Below, one piece after another: positions 1 to 8,797 of a DNA stretch of 64,000 nucleotides (positions are counted from its first letter, which is position 1; the number at the start of each line of letters is the position of its first letter). The stretch is from contig JAOACD010000009.1 of the NCBI GenBank assembly GCA_026417975.1, forward strand, positions 62,001 to 126,000, read 5' to 3'. This stretch comes from Melioribacter sp. Its GTDB lineage: Bacteria > Bacteroidota > Ignavibacteria > Ignavibacteriales > Melioribacteraceae. The position numbers and the translations under genes were made by a program. The notes beneath the pieces are model-generated. The model had not been told where the DNA came from. It did no database searches and worked only from the letters and a program-made list of their open reading frames with translations.

Positions 1-550
1 CCATAGCATTTACAAGAGGATTGTTTTTATATGAATCATCAAAATAAACTTCACCTCCTATAGTTGGAACTCCAAAGCAATTACCATAATCGGCAATACC
101 TTTTACTACTCCTTCAAATAAATATCTTGTACGTGGGTCATCTAAGGAACCAAATCTTAAAGAATTCAAACAGGCAATTGGTCTAGCTCCCATTGTAAAA
201 ACATCTCTTAGGATTCCACCAACACCAGTTGCTGCCCCTTGATATGGTTCAACAGCCGAGGGATGATTGTGGCTTTCTATTTTAAATGCTATTGCTAAAC
301 CATCTCCTATATCTACTAGTCCTGCATTTTCTTCACCAGCACCTACAAGTAATCTTCCACCAGTTCTTGGCAGTGTTTTAAGTAATGCTATAGAATTTTT
401 GTAACTGCAGTGCTCGCTCCACATTACGCTAAAAATTCCTAATTCTGTAAATGTAGGTATTCTTCCTAACTTTTCACAAATCCAATTGTATTCTTCTTCT
501 GTTAGTCCATGTTCTAATGCTAATTGTAAATTTACCTCTGGTTCTTTCAT
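1..550 (-). CDS. purL: Phosphoribosylformylglycinamidine synthase subunit PurL (N-terminal part, runs off the window)
   Basis: The reverse strand encodes about 183 residues from an ATG at 548-550 to the window edge, so the C-terminal three quarters are missing. PurL is the ATP-dependent FGAM synthetase of purine biosynthesis. The visible part carries the expected N-terminal motifs: the helical HGLTEEEY start, [13 protein letters not shown], the glycine-rich [14 protein letters not shown] stretch, [24 protein letters not shown] (the SHNHPS metal/ATP region) and [12 protein letters not shown]. The start agrees with the usual short form (about 740 residues) found with separate PurQ and PurS. A 128-bp spacer separates it from the cytochrome gene, which lies upstream on the same strand. 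Confidence 0.95.
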   Translation of the reverse strand, partial: MKEPEVNLQLALEHGLTEEEYNWICEKLGRIPTFTELGIFSVMWSEHCSYKNSIALLKTLPRTGGRLLVGAGEENAGLVDIGDGLAIAFKIESHNHPSAVEPYQGAATGVGGILRDVFTMGARPIACLNSLRFGSLDDPRTRYLFEGVVKGIADYGNCFGVPTIGGEVYFDDSYKNNPLVNAM

Positions 551-678
551 TTTTTGTCTATAACTTTTTCATTTATAAAAACTAATATAACACATTTAAT
601 TTTTTTAATCTTGGAAGAAATAGTCTATCGCAAATTTTCTATTAATAATCTTTCCAATGTATTCATATTGTCTCAACT

Positions 679-2190
679 TTACGGATTTAAACCTCTGTGA
701 CAATCAACACACAGCATTTCTTTCCATTTATTTCCTACATCTTTACCAGGATGCTTAAATTCAAGGGAGGAATTAATTGAAGCTAATTGGAGATTATTAG
801 ATGGGCCTTGCGAATTTATTGTATGGCATAGGTTGCAATCTTTTTTAATAAGCCTTCCTTCTTTTGATTTATGATTATCATTATGGCATCTAAAACAACC
901 AATAAATTCAAGATGACCAATATTATTTGGGTAAACACTCCATTTAACTTTCATTTCTGGGAAAATATTTTTTTTGAATTCTTCTTGTATGCCTTTAATT
1001 GCTTTTTCAATTAAATTTTTTTTATTCTCGTAAATTTCGGGGTAATTATCTTTGTAGAAATTATTTAAATAATCTGAAATACTTTTCATAGCAGCGTCGG
1101 TTGATTGGAATTCATTGCTTAATAAGTCCATTGCAGCAAATTTTATTAGCGGAAGGTCTTTGGGTATTTTGCCAGCAGTAATGGCATCGTTTATAAAGAA
1201 AGCAGGTGGTTTATAATTATGTGAAGGACGATTATGGCAATCCATGCAATCCATTACTCTCGTTTCTAGTTTTTCCAAAGTCTTTTTGTCAATTTTGTAT
1301 TTATTGTCTTCATAAATGAAAAATTCTCCTGTCTTTAAATTTGTGTATTTAACCCAAGGAATTTTTTCTCTTTTTTGGTCGAGAGCTTTATATTCAATTT
1401 TTACATTTGGATTGATGTGCCAGTGAATTCCTTCTTCTAATCCAAGAGCACTAACTTGCGAGCCAATTTTCATAGTAAGTGTAATATCCCACTCAGTATT
1501 GTTAAAGTCATTTAAGTAATGTTTTTCAAATCTAAGTTTTCTTGAGTAAAATTTTTGTGGCCAGTGGCATTCTTCGCAAGTTTCTCTTGCTGGACGTAAA
1601 TTTTTAATAGGTGTTTCAATGGGTTTAGGAACATTCCCTAATGTTACAGCATAAACTTGATATAGACCAGAAAGTTTTGACCTAACATACCAGCTAGCTC
1701 CTGAACCAACATGACATTCCACACAAGCAACTCTTGCATGAGGGGAGTTTTGATAAGCAGTGTATTCAGGCTTCATAACACTGTGACATAATTTGCCGCA
1801 AAATTCAACTGATTCTGTAAAATGAAAAGCTTCGTAGCTTCCTACAGCAGAAGCTAATAAGAAAATAGACGTTCCAACCGAGAAAATCATAAATGCATTT
1901 CTATGACGTATGTCATTAAAATCAATTATAGGCCATTCTTTTTCTTCGCGTTTAGTTAATTTTTTCTCACGTTTTGTTTTTCTCCACATTCCAATCGGAA
2001 TTAATATTAAACCAAAAATTAATACTGTAGGAAGTGCTATATAAATTATCAAACCAAGATATGAATTGTTTTGACCGAAGATTGAAGATACAGTAAATAG
2101 AAAAACTATCATAAAAAAGCTTATTAGTGCTATTGTTGCTCCAACTAGAGAAATCCAGTTTTGTGTTGAATGTGGAAGTTTTATTTTCAT
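679..2190 (-). CDS. Membrane-anchored heptahaem cytochrome c, NapC/NirT-like
   Basis: This 503-residue protein has three hydrophobic helices near residues 12-38, 44-69 and 98-118. A haem-rich periplasmic part follows. The first haem motif, at residues 131-136, is the expanded CxxxCH type (CGKLCH) and is followed by the NSPHARVACVECHVG block typical of NapC/NirT-family quinol dehydrogenases. Six ordinary CxxCH motifs follow at 156, 205, 315, 432, 452 and 494, giving seven predicted haems. Family knowledge suggests it takes electrons from the menaquinol pool and passes them to periplasmic or extracellular partners. No terminal reductase gene is adjacent, so the acceptor is unknown. It could serve the secreted nonahaem cytochrome at 32.9-35.0 kb, but that is speculation. 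Confidence 0.88.
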   Translation of the reverse strand: MKIKLPHSTQNWISLVGATIALISFFMIVFLFTVSSIFGQNNSYLGLIIYIALPTVLIFGLILIPIGMWRKTKREKKLTKREEKEWPIIDFNDIRHRNAFMIFSVGTSIFLLASAVGSYEAFHFTESVEFCGKLCHSVMKPEYTAYQNSPHARVACVECHVGSGASWYVRSKLSGLYQVYAVTLGNVPKPIETPIKNLRPARETCEECHWPQKFYSRKLRFEKHYLNDFNNTEWDITLTMKIGSQVSALGLEEGIHWHINPNVKIEYKALDQKREKIPWVKYTNLKTGEFFIYEDNKYKIDKKTLEKLETRVMDCMDCHNRPSHNYKPPAFFINDAITAGKIPKDLPLIKFAAMDLLSNEFQSTDAAMKSISDYLNNFYKDNYPEIYENKKNLIEKAIKGIQEEFKKNIFPEMKVKWSVYPNNIGHLEFIGCFRCHNDNHKSKEGRLIKKDCNLCHTINSQGPSNNLQLASINSSLEFKHPGKDVGNKWKEMLCVDCHRGLNP

Positions 2191-2277
2191 GATTGTTCTC
2201 TAAAGATTGTATATCTTTAAAAGTGAAATTAAGAAATGATCTTTTAAGAAAGAATAAATAGTTTTTGAATATTTACT

Positions 2278-2859
2278 ATGCATAAGAAAATCTTTAAATA
2301 TTATGCCTTAAATAAGCCATATGGAGTTTTGTGTCAATTTACTGATAAAGAAGGCCGAAGGACATTAAAATCACTTTATGATTTCCCTAAAGATGTGTAT
2401 TCAGTAGGTAGACTTGATATGGATAGTGAAGGCCTTTTACTTCTTACAAACGACAAAAGGCTATTTGATTTTTTATTAAATCCTAAAAATAGGCATGAGA
2501 AGGAATATTTTGTTCAAGTTGAGGGTATTCCAACAGATGAGGCGTTAGAAAAATTAAGGGAAGGAGTTATTATAGAAGGAAGAAAAACTTTGCCAGCAAA
2601 AGTAAAAAGAATAGATGACCCAAATTTTCCTCAAAGAGTTCCACCAATAAGAGAAAGAAAGTCTATTCCAACTACCTGGCTTAGTATAACCATTGTTGAA
2701 GGGAGAAATAGACAAGTCAGAAAAATGACAGCTGCTGTAGGTTATCCAACTTTAAGGCTTGTAAGAGTTAGAATAAAGAATATTTTCCTTGGTGATTTAA
2801 AGCAAGGCCAGGTAAGAGAACTTACAAGTAAAGAGATTGACGGTTTATTAAGTGATTAA
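2278..2859 (+). CDS. rluE: 23S rRNA pseudouridine synthase, RluE-like (RsuA family)
   Basis: This 193-residue protein has no S4 domain and aligns by eye along its length with Escherichia coli RluE. Shared blocks are [20 protein letters not shown] at the N-terminus, the catalytic [11 protein letters not shown] motif with the nucleophile Asp at residue 47, [14 protein letters not shown], and [21 protein letters not shown] near the C-terminus. RluE isomerises one uridine in helix 89 of 23S rRNA. It is transcribed divergently from the cytochrome gene (87-bp spacer) and convergently with the next gene. An 8-bp inverted repeat at 2868-2875/2883-2890 lies between the convergent ends. The family assignment is firm; the exact target base is inferred from E. 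coli. Confidence 0.92.
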   Translation: MHKKIFKYYALNKPYGVLCQFTDKEGRRTLKSLYDFPKDVYSVGRLDMDSEGLLLLTNDKRLFDFLLNPKNRHEKEYFVQVEGIPTDEALEKLREGVIIEGRKTLPAKVKRIDDPNFPQRVPPIRERKSIPTTWLSITIVEGRNRQVRKMTAAVGYPTLRLVRVRIKNIFLGDLKQGQVRELTSKEIDGLLSD

Positions 2860-2874
2860 GTTTTTAAAGTAAAA

Positions 2875-3750
2875 TCACATATATTTTACTATTGCAGTTA
2901 CAGGAAAATGGTCCGATGGATACCTGCCATTGCGATTAGATTTAATAATATTAGATTCAATAACTTTAAAATCATTTGATATAAAAATGTAGTCAATTTT
3001 ATCACCACTATCATCACCAATAAAATTATTAAATGTGCCTTCGTTTTTAGATTTTGAATGCAATAATCTATATGTATCCACAAATCCAGTATTTAAAATT
3101 GATTGTATTGTTTGTTCTTCCTCATTACAATTAAAATCGCCAGTAAGAATTATTGGTTCATTAATTTTCATATTCCTTATTTTTCTAATTAAGGCATCGG
3201 CACTTTTAATTCTTGATTCTTTTGATAAGTAATCTAAGTGGAGATTAAATACGTATATTGTTTTCCTAGAAAATTTGTCAAATAATTTTGCCCATGTACA
3301 AATTCGAGGATTTTGGTTTCCCCAGCTTTTTGAACCTGGTATTTTGGGTGTATCTGAAAACCAAAACGTTTCTGTTGTATCAAGTATAAATCTTTCCTTT
3401 GAAAATAAAATTGGTGAATATTCACCTGAAGTTTTACCATCATCTCTACCTACTCCAACAAAATTATAATTTTGTAATTCTATTAGTAATTCATCTAACT
3501 GAAACTTTAGTACTTCTTGCATTCCAATAATATCAGCATTGTAATCTCGAACAACATCAAAGAGTATATCCTTTCTTTTCTCCCAGCTGTTTTCACCATC
3601 ATCGGCGCTGCCGTATCGGATATTGAACGTCATTATTTTTATTTCTGTTGTATTCCTCGAAATAGTTTTATTGGTAGTAGAACAACCTACTATAACCAAA
3701 AAGATTTGTACTATAAAAAAGCTGTACAAAAATGATTTTCTTTTTTCCAT
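2875..3750 (-). CDS. Endonuclease/exonuclease/phosphatase-family lipoprotein
   Basis: The start is set at 3750 rather than further upstream. The ATG there is preceded by AAGGGA and opens a lipoprotein signal peptide ending in the lipobox VIVGC. The 291-residue product then shows the EEP-fold landmarks in order: MTFNIRYG (metal-binding Asn), DIIGMQE (catalytic Glu), the NLHLDYLS strand, TGDFNCNEE, DYIFIS and the C-terminal SDHFPV (catalytic Asp-His). Members cleave phosphodiester or phosphomonoester bonds in nucleic acids, lipids or sugar phosphates. A lipid-anchored, exported form suggests a scavenging or envelope role, but the substrate cannot be told from sequence. No functional neighbours are visible. 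Confidence 0.85.
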   Translation of the reverse strand: MEKRKSFLYSFFIVQIFLVIVGCSTTNKTISRNTTEIKIMTFNIRYGSADDGENSWEKRKDILFDVVRDYNADIIGMQEVLKFQLDELLIELQNYNFVGVGRDDGKTSGEYSPILFSKERFILDTTETFWFSDTPKIPGSKSWGNQNPRICTWAKLFDKFSRKTIYVFNLHLDYLSKESRIKSADALIRKIRNMKINEPIILTGDFNCNEEEQTIQSILNTGFVDTYRLLHSKSKNEGTFNNFIGDDSGDKIDYIFISNDFKVIESNIIKSNRNGRYPSDHFPVTAIVKYM

Positions 3751-3815
3751 TATTTCCCTTAATGTTTTTATTAATATTATATTAAATTTGCACATATTAA
3801 ACATACGAATAAAAA

Positions 3816-4676
3816 ATGAAAGTAGGTAAATATAGTCTTTACGTAGTTGAAACTTCCAGCTTTGCACTTGATGGTGGAGCAATGTTTGGAGTTGTTCCAA
3901 AACCATTGTGGCAAAATACAAATGTACCAGATGATTTAAATAGAGTAGGTCTTAATGCAAGATGTCTGCTATTGGTTAATGAGAATAGAAAAATTTTAAT
4001 TGATACTGGAATTGGAACAGATTGGGATGAAAAATTCGAAAGAATTTATGATATAGACTACTCGAAGTTCAGTTTAATTAAGTCACTTAATTTGATAGGT
4101 GTTACTCCAGAGCAAATTACTGATGTAATATTAACTCATTTGCATTTTGACCATACAGGAGGTTCTGTTAAATCTGAATCTGGTAAATGGGTACCAACTT
4201 TTCCTAATGCCAAATATTTTGTACAAAAAAAACATTTTGAGTGGTCACTAAATCCTTCCGAAAAAGATAGAGCAAGTTTTGTCCAAAATAGATTTATGCC
4301 TTTATATGAAAATGGACAATTATTTTTTATTGATGGGGAATCAGATTTTGATGATGAAATAAAATTATTAATATCAAATGGCCATACTTTTTTTCAGCAA
4401 TTAGTAAAAATTTCTGATGACTCGAAAACTGTGCTTTTTGTTGCAGACTTGTTCCCATTTACATCTCATATATCTATTCCATATATAACGAGTTATGATT
4501 TACAACCTCTTATTACAATTCAAGAGAAAAAAGATATACTAAACAAAGCATATAAAGAAAATTGGATTTTATTTTTTGAACATGACCCATATACAATGGC
4601 AGTAACAATTGCAAAAAACGAAAAAGGTTTTGTAGTAAAAGAAAAATTTAATAGCATAAATGAGATTGGGAATTAA
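3816..4676 (+). CDS. Metallo-beta-lactamase-fold hydrolase
   Basis: This 286-residue protein contains the zinc-binding motif HLHFDH at residues 108-113. A later His in SNGHTFFQQ, an Asp in FVADLFP and a His in FFEHDP complete a two-metal site. It has no signal peptide, so it is cytoplasmic. The layout resembles the lactonase/glyoxalase-like MBL subgroup, but the substrate is unknown. It ends only 3 bp before the Rieske protein gene, so the two are probably co-transcribed. TAAATTTG at 3783-3790 matches the Bacteroidota -7 element TAnnTTTG and could be part of its promoter, though no clear -33 TTTG was found. Confidence 0.88.
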   Translation: MKVGKYSLYVVETSSFALDGGAMFGVVPKPLWQNTNVPDDLNRVGLNARCLLLVNENRKILIDTGIGTDWDEKFERIYDIDYSKFSLIKSLNLIGVTPEQITDVILTHLHFDHTGGSVKSESGKWVPTFPNAKYFVQKKHFEWSLNPSEKDRASFVQNRFMPLYENGQLFFIDGESDFDDEIKLLISNGHTFFQQLVKISDDSKTVLFVADLFPFTSHISIPYITSYDLQPLITIQEKKDILNKAYKENWILFFEHDPYTMAVTIAKNEKGFVVKEKFNSINEIGN

Positions 4677-4679
4677 CTA

Positions 4680-5009
4680 ATGGAATCTGAATTCATTGAA
4701 ATATGTAGAATTGAGGACTTAAAGGAGAAAGTAGGAAAGCAATTTTTTGTTGAAGACTTAGAAATTGCAGTTTTCAAAGTAGATGGACAAATTTATGCAT
4801 TGAGTAATATTTGTCCACATCAAAAAATACATTTGATTCATGAAGGATTGGTTGAAGATGGTAAAGTTTATTGTCCTGTGCATGGCTGGCAATTTGATTT
4901 AAGGAATGGAAATCTTGCAAATGGAAGAAGAGGATTAGATATTTATGAAGTAAAGGTAATAGATGGAAATGTCTACATTAGAGCAAATAAAAAACAGTAT
5001 AATTGGTAA
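4680..5009 (+). CDS. Rieske [2Fe-2S] ferredoxin, NirD-like small soluble type
   Basis: The 109-residue product has the two Rieske ligand boxes, CPH at residues 45-47 and CPVH at 65-68, which supply two Cys and two His for a 2Fe-2S cluster. There is no membrane anchor or signal peptide, so this is a soluble cytoplasmic ferredoxin. It resembles the NirD subunit and dioxygenase ferredoxins rather than the bc1 Rieske subunit. No nitrite reductase or oxygenase gene is adjacent; the only close partner is the MBL hydrolase 3 bp upstream. Its electron partner is unknown. Confidence 0.9.
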   Translation: MESEFIEICRIEDLKEKVGKQFFVEDLEIAVFKVDGQIYALSNICPHQKIHLIHEGLVEDGKVYCPVHGWQFDLRNGNLANGRRGLDIYEVKVIDGNVYIRANKKQYNW

Positions 5010-5091
5010 ATTCATTATAGAGTTAACTTAAAGACTAATAGATTAAAAAAATAATGAGTTTAATTTAAGTGTCTATTTAATCATAATAAAA

Positions 5092-6015
5092 ATGAAATTA
5101 ACAAACCAAATAGTAATTGCAAAGGCTAAAGAACTAGAATTTGATTTAATTGGGTTTGCAAGAGCTGAAATTCTTAACGAGGAAGTTGAAAGATTGAAAA
5201 AATGGCTCGAAAAGAATTATCATGCATCAATGGAATATATGAGTAAAAATTTAGAGAAGAGACTTGATGTTAGAAATGTTTTACCGAATGCAAAAAGTGT
5301 AATATCACTTGCAATAAATTATTATCAAAAAGAAAACTATAGCAATAGAAAAGGTTATGGAAAAGTATCTCGTTATGCATGGGGTAAAGATTATCATCTG
5401 ATTATCTGGGAAAAATTAGAACTTCTGGAAAATGAATTGAAAAGTATTGACCCGTCATTTCAATCAAAATATTATGTAGATACAGGACCTATTATGGATA
5501 AAGTTTGGGCGGTAAAATCAGGTATTGGATGGATGGGTAAGCATACGAATGTGATAACTCGAGAACTAGGTAGCTGGATTTTTCTTGCAGAAATGATAAC
5601 TAATTATGAGTTTGAGTATAATGAACCTATTAATGATTACTGTGGTAGATGTAAAGCTTGTATAGAAGCTTGTCCAACTAATGCAATAGTGGATGAATAT
5701 ATACTTGATGCTAATAAATGTATATCTTATTTAACAATTGAAAATAAAGGTGATAATATACCTGAAGAATTTAAAGAAAAATTTGAAAGCTGGATTTTTG
5801 GTTGCGATATTTGTCAAGAAGTGTGTCCATGGAATAAAAAATTTTCCTTGCCAAATAAAAATCACAACTTTAATACAAGTGAAAATAAAGAACTTTCAAT
5901 AGAAGAAGTTTTAAATATGAATGAAGACGAGTTTAGAGAACGTTTTCAATCAAGTCCAATAAGCAGAGCAAAGCTTAAAGGCTTAAAAAGAAATGCAAGA
6001 TTTTTAACTTTGTAA
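5092..6015 (+). CDS. queG: Epoxyqueuosine reductase QueG (short form)
   Basis: QueG performs the last step of queuosine synthesis in tRNA, reducing epoxyqueuosine with a cobalamin and two 4Fe-4S clusters. The protein has the B12-binding N-terminal domain with YVDTGP near residue 130. The ferredoxin-like ligands are C184, C187, C190 and C194 for one cluster and C210, C238, C241 and C245 for the other (CGRCKACIEACP and CDICQEVCPW). At 307 residues it lacks the C-terminal HEAT-like extension of the E. coli enzyme, as many shorter homologues do. B12 dependence is shared with nrdJ in this window. Confidence 0.94.
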   Translation: MKLTNQIVIAKAKELEFDLIGFARAEILNEEVERLKKWLEKNYHASMEYMSKNLEKRLDVRNVLPNAKSVISLAINYYQKENYSNRKGYGKVSRYAWGKDYHLIIWEKLELLENELKSIDPSFQSKYYVDTGPIMDKVWAVKSGIGWMGKHTNVITRELGSWIFLAEMITNYEFEYNEPINDYCGRCKACIEACPTNAIVDEYILDANKCISYLTIENKGDNIPEEFKEKFESWIFGCDICQEVCPWNKKFSLPNKNHNFNTSENKELSIEEVLNMNEDEFRERFQSSPISRAKLKGLKRNARFLTL

Positions 6016-6095
6016 AATGAATCTCATAATATTCATTGTCATCTAATGATTTGTAAGATAAATTTTTTAGTAATCATTAACGGAGCTAAATTGAT

Positions 6096-7046
6096 ATGGC
6101 AGATAATCATCATAAGGTTGTTATAATTGGTTCTGGTCCTGCAGGTTTGACAGCAGCAATTTACACTGCAAGAGCAAATTTAAATCCGGTTGTGTTTGAA
6201 GGATTACAGCCTGGAGGACAATTAACTATAACGACAGAAGTAGAAAATTATCCTGGTTTTGAAAATGGGATTATGGGCCCTGAACTTATGGATATAATGA
6301 GAAAACAAGCTTGTAAGTTTGGAGCAAAATGTTTCTTTAAAACAGTAACTGAAGTAGATTTTTCTAAGAGACCCTTTGTAATAAAAGCAGATAACGAGAC
6401 TCATACAGCTGAAACTGTAATAATTGCTACAGGAGCTTCTGCAAAATTTTTAGGACTAGAAAGCGAAAAGAAATTTATGGGTTATGGAGTTTCTGCATGT
6501 GCAACATGTGATGGTTTTTTCTTTAAAGATTTGAAAGTTATAGTTGTAGGTGGTGGAGATACTGCTATGGAAGAAGCAATTTATCTTACAAAATTTGCTT
6601 CTGAAGTTACAATAGTTCATAGAAGAGATGAATTTAGAGCTTCCAAAATTATGTTAGAAAGAGCTAAGAAAAATCCTAAAATAAAATTTATTACAAATGC
6701 GGTAGTTAAAGAAATTCTTGGAAAAGAAGAAAATGGGCGGAAATTTGTGACTGGAGCAGTTTTACAAAGTACTAAAGACGGTTCTAATTGGGAAATTCAA
6801 ACAGATGGTATATTTATAGCAATAGGACATCAACCAAACACTTCGTTGTTTAAAGGCCAACTCGAAATGGATGAGGCAGGTTATATTATTGTTAAACCTG
6901 GTACAACACAAACTAGTGTTGAAGGAGTTTTTGCTGCGGGCGATGTTGCAGATAAAAAATATCGTCAGGCAATTACAGCCGCAGGAACAGGCTGTATGGC
7001 AGCTTTGGATGCACAACATTGGCTCGAAGAACACGAATTAGCTTAA
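6096..7046 (+). CDS. trxB: Thioredoxin reductase
   Basis: This 316-residue NADPH:thioredoxin oxidoreductase has the FAD-binding GSGPAG motif (residues 12-17) and the redox-active CATC at 135-138. The NADPH-binding [10 protein letters not shown] follows, then the C-terminal FAD motif [19 protein letters not shown]. The length and order are standard for low-Mr TrxB. It keeps thioredoxin reduced for enzymes such as the Cys-type glutathione peroxidase encoded at 8.8 kb. The ATG at 6096 is preceded by CGGAG. Two hairpins follow: a small one over the stop codon (7037-7044/7048-7055) and a 16-bp one at 7061-7115. Confidence 0.96.
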   Translation: MADNHHKVVIIGSGPAGLTAAIYTARANLNPVVFEGLQPGGQLTITTEVENYPGFENGIMGPELMDIMRKQACKFGAKCFFKTVTEVDFSKRPFVIKADNETHTAETVIIATGASAKFLGLESEKKFMGYGVSACATCDGFFFKDLKVIVVGGGDTAMEEAIYLTKFASEVTIVHRRDEFRASKIMLERAKKNPKIKFITNAVVKEILGKEENGRKFVTGAVLQSTKDGSNWEIQTDGIFIAIGHQPNTSLFKGQLEMDEAGYIIVKPGTTQTSVEGVFAAGDVADKKYRQAITAAGTGCMAALDAQHWLEEHELA

Positions 7047-7060
7047 AAAGCTAATCATTT

Positions 7061-7115
7061 AGCACAGATATCACTTTTTAAAGTTTTTCATTCGTTTCTA
7101 AGTGATATCTGTGCT
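7061..7115. terminator. Long perfect inverted repeat between convergent genes
   Basis: AGCACAGATATCACTT (7061-7076) is repeated exactly in inverse at 7100-7115, giving a 16-bp stem and a 23-nt loop. It lies between the convergent trxB and the small membrane protein gene, so a shared terminator is the likeliest role. Neither side has a strong T-run, and the stem is longer than the other terminators here. Confidence 0.55.
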
Positions 7116-7125
7116 TAGTTTATAG

Positions 7126-7482
7126 TCATTTATTTTCCTTTTTTTCAGTCAGCTTTTGAGAAGCAAAGTGTGCTACTATAAATCCCAAACCAAGCATAAA
7201 AAATATGAAAAAAGGGATAAGCTCATCAATGTTAGCCAATCTTTCAATTAAAAGTCCTATACCTAGCCCAATTCCAAAAAATGAAATTATTATCCCGATT
7301 TTTAACAGAGCATAATTATCTTTCCTGCTTTTGAGGATTTCAATCATTTGTTCAAAGGATAATCCTTTCTCTATCATTATTTGTTTCTCTTTAGAACGAA
7401 AATAAAAATATGATATTAGAACAATCCCAGTTACTATAACTGAAATTATTGGGATAAATGATGCAATTATTCCTGGATTCAT
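7126..7482 (-). CDS. Small membrane protein, possibly DUF6249-like
   Basis: This 118-residue protein has three hydrophobic segments near residues 5-28, 60-82 and 90-110. A charged loop between the first and second contains EKQIMIEKGLSFEQM. The pattern of one N-terminal helix, a KEKQ...MIEKG loop and a C-terminal hairpin recalls small Bacteroidota membrane proteins of the DUF6249 type; that is a recollection of pattern, not a search result. It is transcribed divergently from the ECF sigma factor with a 150-bp spacer, so it might share the sigma factor's regulatory region. Function unknown. Confidence 0.65.
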   Translation of the reverse strand: MNPGIIASFIPIISVIVTGIVLISYFYFRSKEKQIMIEKGLSFEQMIEILKSRKDNYALLKIGIIISFFGIGLGIGLLIERLANIDELIPFFIFFMLGLGFIVAHFASQKLTEKKENK

Positions 7483-7593
7483 TTTTATTTTCCTTAAAAT
7501 GTTTTTCTTTTAATGCTTTAGACTTATTTTTAGTAGAAAAAGGTTACATTTTACTTTAGGAAAATTATTGAATAATGGCAAGAACTTTTTGAT

Positions 7594-7630
7594 TAATTTT
7601 GTGTAACCCAAAATGTCTTATACCAGTCTA
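7594..7630 (+). promoter_or_regulatory. Candidate promoter region of the ECF sigma operon
   Basis: Two alternative promoters can be drawn here. TAATTTTG at 7594-7601 matches the Bacteroidota -7 box TAnnTTTG. Alternatively, TGTAAC (7602-7607) and GTCTA (7626-7630), with 18 bp between them, resemble ECF-type -35/-10 elements and would suit autoregulation. The ECF version would start transcription almost at the start codon. Neither is proven. Confidence 0.3.
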
Positions 7631-7638
7631 AAATAGTG

Positions 7639-8205
7639 ATGAAAAATTTGAGTGACATAGAAATTATTGAATCAATTAAAAGAGGGAATACAGCAGACTT
7701 TTCTTTATTAGTAAACCGTTATAAAGATAAAGCATTTAGTCTTCTTAAAAGATTACTTAAATGTGAAATGGATGCAGAAGAAGCTTTGCAAGATAGTTTT
7801 TTAAAAGCATATAGTTACTTAAATTCATTCAGGCATGAATCTCAATTTTCAACTTGGTTTTATAAAATTGTTTATAATACAGCTTTAACAAGAATAAGTT
7901 CAAAAAAAAGAAAGATAGAACAAGAAATGTCTTCTATTGACGAAAATTTAGATCTTTCTGTTTATGACAATGAGATTTATTCGTCAACAGAAAGTCCACG
8001 CGAGTATATTTTAAAAATGATAGATAAATTACCAGCCAGAAATGCACTTGTTATTATTCTGTATTACGTGGATGGACTTTCTATAGAGGAAATTAGCAAA
8101 GTATTAGATATTTCTATTGTTAATACAAAAGTATTATTGCACAGATCGAGAAATGCTCTTAGAGATTTGATATTAAAACATAATTATCAAGAGGAATTAT
8201 TATGA
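7639..8205 (+). CDS. ECF RNA polymerase sigma factor (sigma-70 family)
   Basis: The 188-residue protein has sigma region 2 (FSLLVNRYKDKAFSLLKRLL, then DAEEALQDSFLKAY and FSTWFYKIVYN). A variable linker and sigma region 4 follow, ending in the helix-turn-helix LSIEEISKVLDISIVNTKVLLHRSR. ECF factors redirect RNA polymerase to envelope or oxidative stress genes and are held by a membrane anti-sigma factor. The next gene overlaps by 4 bp (ATGA) and fits that role. ATG at 7639 is preferred; a GTG sits one codon upstream at 7636. Neither has a clear Shine-Dalgarno sequence. The peroxidase at 8.8 kb may be a target. Confidence 0.92.
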   Translation: MKNLSDIEIIESIKRGNTADFSLLVNRYKDKAFSLLKRLLKCEMDAEEALQDSFLKAYSYLNSFRHESQFSTWFYKIVYNTALTRISSKKRKIEQEMSSIDENLDLSVYDNEIYSSTESPREYILKMIDKLPARNALVIILYYVDGLSIEEISKVLDISIVNTKVLLHRSRNALRDLILKHNYQEELL

Positions 8206-8711
8206 ATATGGATGAACTTTTAAATGAATATATTGATGATTCGTTGAGTAAAGAACAAAACAATGAATTAACTAACAAACTGAAGGAAGATGAATTGTTG
8301 TATAGAAAGTTTAAAGCTCTTTATATGGTGGATGAAATTTTAAAAAACATTGAAATTTATAAAGCTCCGGACAATACAGTTGATAAAGTAATGAAATTAA
8401 TTTTACTAAAAACACAAAAACCTAAACAAAGCATCAACAAATTTGCAGCTTCTGTTTTTACCATTTTAGTGTTAATATTGGTTTCTGCTAGTACTGTAAT
8501 GATTTATATGCTTAATAAAGAAGATTCATATGCTTTTTCTGATTATTTAGCTAAAACTATTTCAAGTAGCATAAATTTAGTAACTAATTTAATGCTTGAT
8601 GAAGTATCGCTGATGATTGCATCAACTATAATATTAATTGCATTTATAACATTTTATCTTTTATTAGAAATCCATAATAATTTCAAAAACAAGTTAAAAA
8701 ATAGTTCATAA
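8202..8711 (+). CDS. Putative membrane anti-sigma factor
   Basis: The start overlaps the sigma factor stop by 4 bp, indicating translational coupling. The 169-residue product has an acidic, helical N-terminus (MDELLNEYIDDSLSKEQ...) like the cytoplasmic sigma-binding part of small anti-sigma factors. Two transmembrane helices follow near residues 85-106 and 128-150. There is no zinc-binding HxxxCxxC motif, so it is not a ZAS-type protein. The role is inferred from position and layout; the sequence itself is poorly conserved. Confidence 0.7.
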   Translation: MNMDELLNEYIDDSLSKEQNNELTNKLKEDELLYRKFKALYMVDEILKNIEIYKAPDNTVDKVMKLILLKTQKPKQSINKFAASVFTILVLILVSASTVMIYMLNKEDSYAFSDYLAKTISSSINLVTNLMLDEVSLMIASTIILIAFITFYLLLEIHNNFKNKLKNSS

Positions 8712-8797
8712 TATTTTTCTCTTAGTTTAAAGTATGTCAGTACTAAGTGAACTTTTTTTGCTTATAAATAGTTAAATCGAAAAAAATAGAAGCGTAT

